From: Penaeus vannamei
Taxonomy: Eukaryota > Arthropoda > Malacostraca > Decapoda > Penaeidae
NCBI RefSeq assembly: GCF_042767895.1
Contig: NC_091559.1
Span: 6,145,522-6,158,021 of the forward strand
Length of the DNA stretch: 12,500 bases
Direction of reading: 5' to 3'
Notes under the pieces: model-generated
Told to the model about the DNA's origin: nothing
The model's database searches: none
The model's input: only the letters and a program-made list of their open reading frames with translations
In this document: positions 7,331 through 12,500 of the stretch, in pieces
Layout: each line of letters opens with the position of its first letter
Position numbering within the stretch: position 1 is the stretch's first letter
Made by a program: the position numbers and the translations under genes

Positions 7331-8253
7331 ATTAGTGGTTGCTTTCAATTTTGATAGCTCAGATGTTTATTTTTTTTACCCATTTTTAGTGTAGTTTAAT
7401 GTCAAGAGCTATGAATATATGAATAAGAATGAGTAATTCCATAATAGAAATATGTAATTCATGTGCATGTACTTCAGAAGATGTTACAGAAATTGAATAC
7501 CAGTATTTTATCTTGCTCTGTAGAAGCATTCATTCTCTCGTACATATTCCTATACTTGTCACAGGGAATGGTTCTTGTATCATCACTGTGTGCACAGTTT
7601 GTAATCTGTTGTCTGTTCCTAGTTGTGGAGACTATGCTTATGCCATATATGTGAAGTGAAATGCAAGAAAAGCTCTCTATATAGTGTTATTTCTGCTTTT
7701 CCTTTGCCTTTTTTCTATTATGAAAGTTGTATTCAAAGATAGTTGACTTTGCAAAGACCTTTTTAAGTTGACATTTACTCCCATCAAATCATATTAACAA
7801 GTCCATCTATAAGTCAGATCACCATTTGTACATTTATTGTTTTATTTGATATTCTTGTATTTTGATAATCCTTTTGTTGCCTCCTTCGGTATCCACTGTA
7901 CAATGTGATAGAAAAATTTAACAATAGATGGATTTTTATAGCAAATCAGTTTTGATTGTCAGGTAGTATGGTGCCCCCCATCAACCATTTAACGTCTTAC
8001 AGTAATTTTTTACATGATTGTTATTAATTACCTATTTACTTAGTTCTGTGTTCACCTGTTTATCTACTTATTTATATACCAATTGCTTATTTTAAGCCAT
8101 TTGTAATGAACACTGTTGATCAGATATTTACAATAAAGCAATACTAGGTTGTTAAGGTTTTAGCTGGTTAAACAAGCCAGGGTCTTTTTTATGGAGAAGT
8201 ATTTTAATTTTTTAATTTTTTTTGCTTAAAAGCAAAATGTATAGTAATAACCA
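7331..8253. other. AT-rich intronic stretch, no gene seen
   Basis: No domain-bearing ORF, array or dispersed repeat is visible. The ORFs of 76 and 63 residues near 7429-7659 overlap one another in two frames and have no recognisable features. AATAAA occurs at 8131-8136 (CAATAAAG), but without a terminal exon upstream it cannot be called a polyadenylation signal. Confidence 0.5.
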
Positions 8254-8301
8254 GTTTGTGTGTGTATGTGCGTGTGTGCGTGTGTGTGTGTGTGTGTCTG
8301 T

Positions 8302-8364
<63 letters not shown>

Positions 8365-8648
8365 TGTGTGTGTGTGTGTGTCTGTCTGTGTGTGTTTGTA
8401 TATGTGTGTTTGTTTGTTTGTGTGTGTGTTTGTGTGTGCGTGTGTTTGTGTGTGCGTGTGTTTGTACGTGCGTGTGTTTGTGTGTGCGTGTGTTTGTGTG
8501 TGCGTGTGTTTGTGTGTGCGTGTGTTTGTGTGTGCTTGTGTGTGTGTGTGTGTGTGTGTTTGTGTATGTGTGTGTGTGTGTGTGTGTGCCTGTCTGTCTG
8601 TGTCTGTGTCTGTATGTGTGTCTTAGTGTGTGTCTGTGTGTGTGTGTT

Positions 8649-8679
<31 letters not shown>

Positions 8680-8871
8680 CTGTATGTTAGTATGTGTGTG
8701 TCTGTGTGTCTGTGTTTGTATGCATGTGTGTTTAAGTGTGTGTGTGTGTGTGTCTGTGTTTGTATGCATGTGTGTTTGTGTGTGTGCGTGTGTGTGTGTG
8801 TGTGTTTTTGTGTATGTGTGTGTGTGTGTGTCTGCGTGTGTGTGTGTGTGTGTGTATGTCTGTGTGTGTGT

Positions 8872-8912
<41 letters not shown>

Positions 8913-8942
8913 TGTGTGTGTGTGTGTGTCTGTGTGTGTGTA
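8254..8942 (+). repeat. Compound (GT)n array, about 0.69 kb
   Basis: Almost the whole interval is alternating T and G, interrupted by TGTC, TGCG, TTTG and a few TATG steps. The six overlapping ORFs it creates (poly Cys-Val on +, poly His-Thr on -) are artefacts of a stop-free dinucleotide repeat. Purine-pyrimidine alternation of this length favours Z-DNA. In the boule pre-mRNA the + strand gives UG repeats ending about 0.9 kb before the coding exon; UG-rich RNA is the known target of TDP-43 and CELF/Bruno-type proteins. Any such effect here is inference. Confidence 0.95.
8429..8540 (+). repeat. Nested 16-bp minisatellite inside the GT array (7 units)
   Basis: Seven consecutive 16-bp units start at 8429, 8445, 8461, 8477, 8493, 8509 and 8525. 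The unit is TTTGTGTGTGCGTGTG; the third has TACG in place of TGTG and the seventh has CTTG in place of CGTG. Regular spacing shows that this section expanded as a 16-mer and not by dinucleotide slippage. Confidence 0.85.
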
Positions 8943-9045
8943 AAATATATTGGAATATGAGATAGACCATGTGAGGCAAATTAATAATGATATTGATATA
9001 ATGAAGGGCAGTGCTGTTTGTATATAGTCAATTCTATTACCATCA

Positions 9046-9390
9046 CTTAACCCAATGCTGATGGGTATAAAAGTTTGGCAGAATTGTTGGCACACATCGG
9101 CAGTTTCCTCTGTTTGTGCCTGGCTAGTTCGGTAGTTTGCAAGTGACATTTGGCACCTAAAAACTCATTTTTCTATAGATAATAAAAATATAATTTTGAA
9201 GGCTTACCTTCATTATAGGATGCCTAAAATCTTTATCAACTATATGAAGCCCCTCCCATCGGAGAAAAACAAACTCCATCCGACGAGCCAATAGCTCGGG
9301 AATGGGCATGATATGATGCCATCCGTTTTTCGGTCCACAACAGCCATGACATGTACGTACATGCCACCCATCGGCTAGTGGTTAGTTAAG
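9046..9390. mobile_element. Candidate piggyBac-like nonautonomous element flanked by TTAA
   Basis: CTTAACCCAATGCTGATGGG at the left end (from 9046) is mirrored at the right end (9366-9390), whose reverse complement begins CTTAACTAACC and ends in CCGATGGGT. TTAA occurs at 9047-9050 and 9086 relative to the right end (9386-9389), the target duplication expected of piggyBac elements. The right arm has four extra bases (CTAA) next to TTAA. A 14-bp perfect palindrome CATGTACGTACATG lies at 9350-9363, just inside the right arm. It has no coding capacity. The superfamily assignment rests only on TTAA and the C-initial ends. Confidence 0.5.
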
Positions 9391-9800
9391 AAGGGATGAA
9401 TAAAAAGAAAAATTGCTAAGACTTAAATACTATATTTGGTGCAGTTTCCTTGAAAAGGCCATTGATGAATAATTATCAGTTTTGATAGTTTTATATACAG
9501 ATCTCCTATCATAGAAAAGAGACAATGATGTTATATGATTTGATAAGAAATGGCCTTAGGATAATACTACTAATTTATTTGATATAAGAAATTGATAGAA
9601 ACTAATTGATATATATTTCATGCTTCGTAACCTCTTGATGGAAAGCTATTTTGAAGGAAAATTTTGAAAATCTAGCAACATCATAGTAAAAACTTTTTTT
9701 TTAATTTCCTTACTGATTTATTTAATTTTCTGTTAGCTCTTGGGAAAACCAAACAAAGGCCTGTGTAGTACAGGTTTTCCCAGTGTTGATTATGCCAATT
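9391..9800. other. AT-rich intronic stretch before the boule exon
   Basis: No gene or repeat match is seen. The region is A/T-rich with short T runs and leads into the branch site and pyrimidine tract of the boule exon. Confidence 0.5.
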
Positions 9801-9808
9801 GCCTTTTG

Positions 9809-9836
9809 ACTAAATGGATTTTTTTCTGCCTTTCAG
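9809..9836 (+). promoter_or_regulatory. 3' splice site of boule intron 1 (branch site, T tract, CAG)
   Basis: A CTAAA branch-like step (A at 9813) is followed by a tract containing TTTTTTTCTGCCTTTCAG, with the acceptor AG at 9835-9836. The 23-nt spacing from the branch A to the acceptor is normal for animal introns. Confidence 0.75.
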
Positions 9837-9934
9837 TCTAGTCCTAATAGTGCGGAAGTGTCTGGCTCACCCTCACCAGCCCCAAGTAGTATTGGAAACA
9901 ATGCCCCCAAGTATGGAACTTTGGTCCCTAACAG
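9837..9934 (+). CDS. boule: Boule (DAZ family) coding exon 2: N-terminus up to the edge of the RRM
   Basis: The 98-nt exon is open in one clear frame and encodes 32 residues plus two bases (AG) of a split codon. It starts SSPNSAEVSGSPSPAPSS and ends NNAPKYGTLVPN with an expected Arg. A Ser/Pro-rich leader followed by a YGT-x-x-PNR step just before the RRM (IFVGG) is typical of Boule; the Drosophila protein has a closely similar KYGTLIPNR. Boule proteins bind mRNA in germ cells and promote translation needed for meiosis. The exon is bounded by a strong acceptor and by AG|GTGAGA (donor at 9935). The phase-2 end requires a next exon starting A or G to give Arg. The RRM and DAZ motif are outside the window. 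DAZ and DAZL paralogues are vertebrate-specific, so boule is the best single name if this is an arthropod. Confidence 0.78.
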
Positions 9935-9979
9935 GTGAGAAAAAACGGCATTTATAGTGTTGTTACTATATTTTTTGCT

Positions 9980-10257
9980 ATGATTATTCTTAGTTATTAT
10001 TATTACTAGTACTAGTAGTGTGGTAATAATTTTAGTAAGGTAATATTTTTTTCATTAGCATTGTTATTCATGTTACTGCTAATACTATTACTTTAATTAT
10101 TATTATTATTATTGTCATTATTATATATTTAGTTGAATTTTTAGTACTTTAGTTATTTATTGTTAATATTTTTTTACTATTGTTGTTATTGATATTATTA
10201 GCAGTAGTAGTAATATTGTTATTATTATTATTATTGTTATTATTATTATTATTGTTA

Positions 10258-10260
<3 letters not shown>
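9980..10260 (+). repeat. Degenerate ATT-rich microsatellite flank
   Basis: Interrupted TTATTATTA, TAGTAGTAG and GTTATT steps grade into the perfect array that follows. It looks like an old, mutated part of the same trinucleotide expansion. Confidence 0.7.

Positions 10261-10311
<51 letters not shown>
10261..10311 (+). repeat. Perfect (TTA)17 microsatellite
   Basis: Seventeen uninterrupted TTA units run from 10261 to 10311, extended upstream by TTG-interrupted units from about 10213. The overlapping poly-Asn (-) and poly-Leu (+) ORFs are artefacts of the repeat. Length polymorphism between individuals is expected. Confidence 0.95.
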
Positions 10312-10313
<2 letters not shown>

Positions 10314-10509
10314 AATATTACATAAATCATGTTTGTCCATTCGCATCATTTCATGTCAGACCTGAAAGTATATTTCATGTGATATGGATTTGAAGTTTGT
10401 TAATTTTGATGTGAAAATGGCTTCTTAAACCTAGAATCATATTGTGTGTGCCTTGATGGAAAATGGAGTGATAATGAAACCATCCTTATTGAAGAAAGAG
10501 GCACTCCTC

Positions 10510-11506
10510 AGCCACTCACTGACTCACCCACCCAAACACACACACACACACGCACACCCAACCTCTCACTCACTCCCCCACCCCCGCTCACCCACCCACT
10601 CGCTCACCCACCCACTCGCTCACCCACCCACTCTCCCACCCCCACTCTCCCACCCCCACTCTCCCACCCCCACTCTCCCACCCCCACTCTCCCACCCCCA
10701 CTCTCCCACCCCCATTCTCCCACCCCCACTCTCCCACCCTCACTCTCCCACCCTCACTCTCCCACCCCCATTCTCCCACCCCCACTCTCCCACCCCCACT
10801 CTCCCACCCCCATTCTCCCACCCCCACTCTCCCACCCCCACTCTCCCACCCCCACTCTCCCACCCCCACTCTCCCACCCCCACTCTCCCACCCCCACTCT
10901 CCCACCCCCACTCTCCCACCCCCACTCTCCCACCCCCACTCTCCCACCCACCCACTCTCCCACCCACCCACTCTCCCACCCACCCACTCTCCCACCCACC
11001 CACTCTCCCACCCACCCACTCTCCCACCCACCCACTCTCCCACCCACCCACTCTCCCACCCACCCACTCTCCCACCCACCCACTCTCCCACCCACCCACT
11101 CTCCCACCCACCCACTCTCCCACCCACCCACCCACTCACTCACCCATCCACTCGCTCACCCATCCACTCCTCACCCATCCACTCACTCACCCATCCACTC
11201 GCTCACCCATCCACTCGCTCACCCATCCACTCACTCACCCATCCACTCGCTCACCCATCCACTCGCTCACCCATCCACTCGCTCACCCATCCACTCGCTC
11301 ACCCACCAACTCACCCACTCACTTGCCCACCCACTCACCCACTCACTTGCCCACCCACTCACCCACTCACTTCCCCACCCACTCACCCACTCACTTCCCC
11401 ACCCACTCACTTCCCCACCCACTCACCCACTCACTTCCCCACTCACTTCCCCCACTCACTCACTCGCCCACTCGCCCACCCACTCACTCGCCCACCCACC
11501 CACCCA
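10510..11506 (+). repeat. 1-kb C-rich minisatellite with changing unit length
   Basis: From a short (AC)n start near 10538-10551 the + strand is nearly devoid of G and built from CCCAC and CACTC words for about a kilobase. Four sub-arrays follow one another: a 14-bp unit CTCTCCCACCCCCA (10631-10938, 22 units), a 16-bp unit CTCTCCCACCCACCCA (10939 to about 11130, about 11 units), a 16-bp unit CTCGCTCACCCATCCA (about 11135-11300, about 10 units) and a 24-bp unit around ACTCACTTGCCCACCC (about 11312-11420), then a mixed tail. All three + frames and several - frames stay open only because stop codons cannot arise from these words, so the 356- and 361-residue ORFs are not genes. Confidence 0.95.
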
Positions 11507-11649
11507 CAATTTAAGGAGGATTTGGGAATGAGAAGGGATGGCAAGATGTACAAGAAGGAAATGTAGAAGAAAAGGGAAGAGGGGAGGCAAAGGAAAAAAT
11601 AGTAGGGTGAAGATGGGAGAGAGAAGTGAAATCTCCATGGGTCTCTCGG

Positions 11650-11900
11650 CCATATTCACAATCAATGCGAAGCCCTCTGCGATGGGAGTTTGTGAAGGCG
11701 ATTGCATTTTTGTGCCCACAGTGGAGGCATTGTGATGGAGGTTGGCGCTGATTGGCTCTCAGGACCTGACTTTGCGATGGTTAGGTTCTGAGAGCTAATC
11801 AGGGGCAACCTCCGTTGCATTGCCTCGACTGTGGGTACAGCAATGTGATTGCCTTTGCAAACTCTCACTGCAGAGGGCTTTGCATTGATTGTGAATATGG
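11650..11900. mobile_element. 251-bp fold-back element (121-bp arms, 9-nt loop)
   Basis: The left arm 11650-11770 starts CCATATTCACAATCAATGC and ends GGACCTGAC. The right arm 11780-11900 is its reverse complement at 99 of 121 positions with no gaps. The central 9 nt (11771-11779) would be the loop. Of 22 differences, 17 are transitions; 16 of these leave a G:U pair in the + strand RNA and one leaves A:C. The hairpin is in the sense orientation of the boule intron. It resembles a fold-back MITE. ORFs at 11538-11735 (+) and 11662-11904 (-) share the words FTINAKPSA and VPTVEA only because the two arms are inverted copies. Confidence 0.85.
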
Positions 11901-11964
11901 ACATCAGTGCTGTTTTTAATTAGTATTATTATTTTTATTGTTATTGTTAATGTTGTTATTAATT

Positions 11965-12314
11965 GGGTTCAAGTTGGCCAAAGCAATTCACAGACATCGA
12001 AGGAAATGGACACCGCCATCTATTAGAGCATAAAAAAGTCATAAACAACACAGGTATACCTACAGCGGCTTCATATTTACCATGAAATGATGAAAATATC
12101 CACTGTATATCACTGCTCAGAGGCTGTCCACAACACCCTCACACAACCAGAGTTCTTAATGTCCGTTTTCTACAAGTTGGCACAAAATGCTAATCAATAG
12201 GGGGTTCAGGGGGGTTTGCCCCAAGTTTAGTGAATAAATATAAGGTAGAAAAGGTTAGGTTGGGTCTTCGGGACTTTGACTCTGGAGGGTGCATCACTTT
12301 CAGTAACCATTACC
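11965..12314 (+). repeat. R1 repeat copy 4, embedded in ATT microsatellite
   Basis: The R1 landmarks appear in order: GGAAATGGACACCGCCATCT, GCTCAGAGGCTGTCCACAAC, CACACAACCAGAGTTCTTAA, AGGGGGTTCAGGGGGGTTTG, AGGTTAGGTTGGG, GGGACTTTGACTCTGGAGGG and, at the end, CAGTAACCATTACC. ATT-rich sequence lies on both sides (about 11923-11960 and from about 12330), so the element either landed in a microsatellite or seeded one. It is about 350 bp long. Confidence 0.7.
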
Positions 12315-12363
12315 ATTGATTGTTAATAATTGTTGATATAAATTGTTATTGTTATTGTCATTA

Positions 12364-12366
<3 letters not shown>

Positions 12367-12428
<62 letters not shown>
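12367..12428 (+). repeat. Perfect (TTA)n microsatellite, about 20 units
   Basis: An uninterrupted TTA run spans 12367-12428 and is flanked by TTATTG- and CTTATT-interrupted units from about 12335 to the end of the window. Confidence 0.95.
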
Positions 12429-12500
12429 TATTATTTATTATTGAATATTATTACTATTACTATTATTATTCTTATTGTTCTTATTCTTATTCTCATTCTT

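Larger units (their letters stand above)
242..9836 (+). other. boule intron 1 (about 9.6 kb, GT-AG)
   Basis: The donor is GTAAGT at 242-247. The acceptor is a T-rich tract (about 9819-9835) ending in CAG at 9834-9836. A candidate branch site, CTAAA, has its A at 9813, 23 nt from the acceptor. The intron is phase 0. It holds a THAP fragment, several inverted-repeat elements and a GT array. No open reading frame inside it looks like a host exon, although an alternative first exon would be easy to miss by eye. Confidence 0.5.
9935..12500 (+). other. boule intron 2, partial (runs off the window)
   Basis: The donor GTGAGA lies at 9935-9940. No acceptor followed by an RRM-coding exon (a RNP2 IFVGG-like sequence) is present before 12500, so the intron is at least 2.57 kb. 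It is dominated by an ATT array, the C-rich minisatellite, a fold-back hairpin and an R1 copy. Confidence 0.65.

Noticed and set aside
8254..8942. CRISPR-like regular repetition
   Set aside because: The 16-bp periodicity has no unique spacers; it is a minisatellite in a GT array in animal DNA.
8226..9149. 307-residue minus-strand ORF and several + ORFs of Cys-Val or His-Thr
   Set aside because: They are translations of the GT/AC dinucleotide array in successive frames, with no domain outside the repeat.
10149..10365. Poly-Asn or poly-Leu proteins
   Set aside because: They are translations of the (TTA)n microsatellite within the boule intron.
10444..11531. Long + strand ORFs of 356 and 361 residues rich in His, Pro, Ser and Thr
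   Set aside because: Both lie in different frames of the same C-rich minisatellite with 14- and 16-bp units; the words cannot form stop codons, so openness is expected in every frame.
11538..11904. Two ORFs on opposite strands that share FTINAKPSA and VPTVEA words
   Set aside because: The shared words come from the inverted arms of the fold-back element, not from related genes.

Overview
The window looks like nuclear DNA of an animal, most likely an arthropod and plausibly a decapod crustacean such as a penaeid shrimp. The reasons are sparse exons with GT-AG signals, AT-rich introns full of short inverted-repeat elements, very large (GT)n, (ATT)n and C-rich tandem arrays, and TTAGG-like steps inside one repeat family. 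The species assignment is inference. Nothing bacterial is present: no operons and no long plausible single-exon genes.

The one recognisable host gene is on the + strand and appears to be boule (BOLL, DAZ family of germline RNA-binding proteins). A GC-rich promoter-like start and 5' leader occupy about 1-241. The leader ends in an ATG at 239-241 placed directly against a consensus donor (GTAAGT, 242-247). A 98-nt coding exon lies at 9837-9934, with a strong acceptor and a GTGAGA donor. It reads in phase from that ATG and encodes the Ser/Pro-rich N-terminus plus the KYGTLVPN(R) lead-in that precedes the RRM in Boule proteins. The RRM itself must lie beyond the window. Almost everything else is therefore intron 1 (242-9836) or intron 2 (9935 onward) of this gene.

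Layout: 1-241 promoter and leader; 242-1440 featureless AT-rich intron; 1490-2297 repeats, including an R1 copy split by a 238-bp MITE with 30-bp terminal inverted repeats; 2666-3250 a decayed two-exon THAP-domain fragment; 3759-4706 a minus-strand composite of three repeat modules (R2, R4, R1 read on that strand); 5201-5956 a second, plus-strand composite (R2 then R1); 6548-7330 R2 then R4; 8254-8942 a 0.69-kb GT array; 9046-9390 a TTAA-flanked inverted-repeat element; 9837-9934 the boule exon; 9980-10311 an ATT-rich array; 10510-11506 a 1-kb C-rich minisatellite whose unit changes from 14 to 16 to about 24 bp; 11650-11900 a nearly perfect fold-back hairpin whose arm differences are mostly G:U-compatible; 11965-12314 another R1 copy between ATT tracts; 12367-12428 an ATT microsatellite.

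There is no multi-gene system. The items that stand out are the start-stop upstream ORF two bases before a start codon split off by the first intron, the G:U-preserving 251-bp hairpin in a germline gene's intron, and the recurrent module order of the repeat family. R1, R2 and R4 are my own labels. All homologies were judged by eye.
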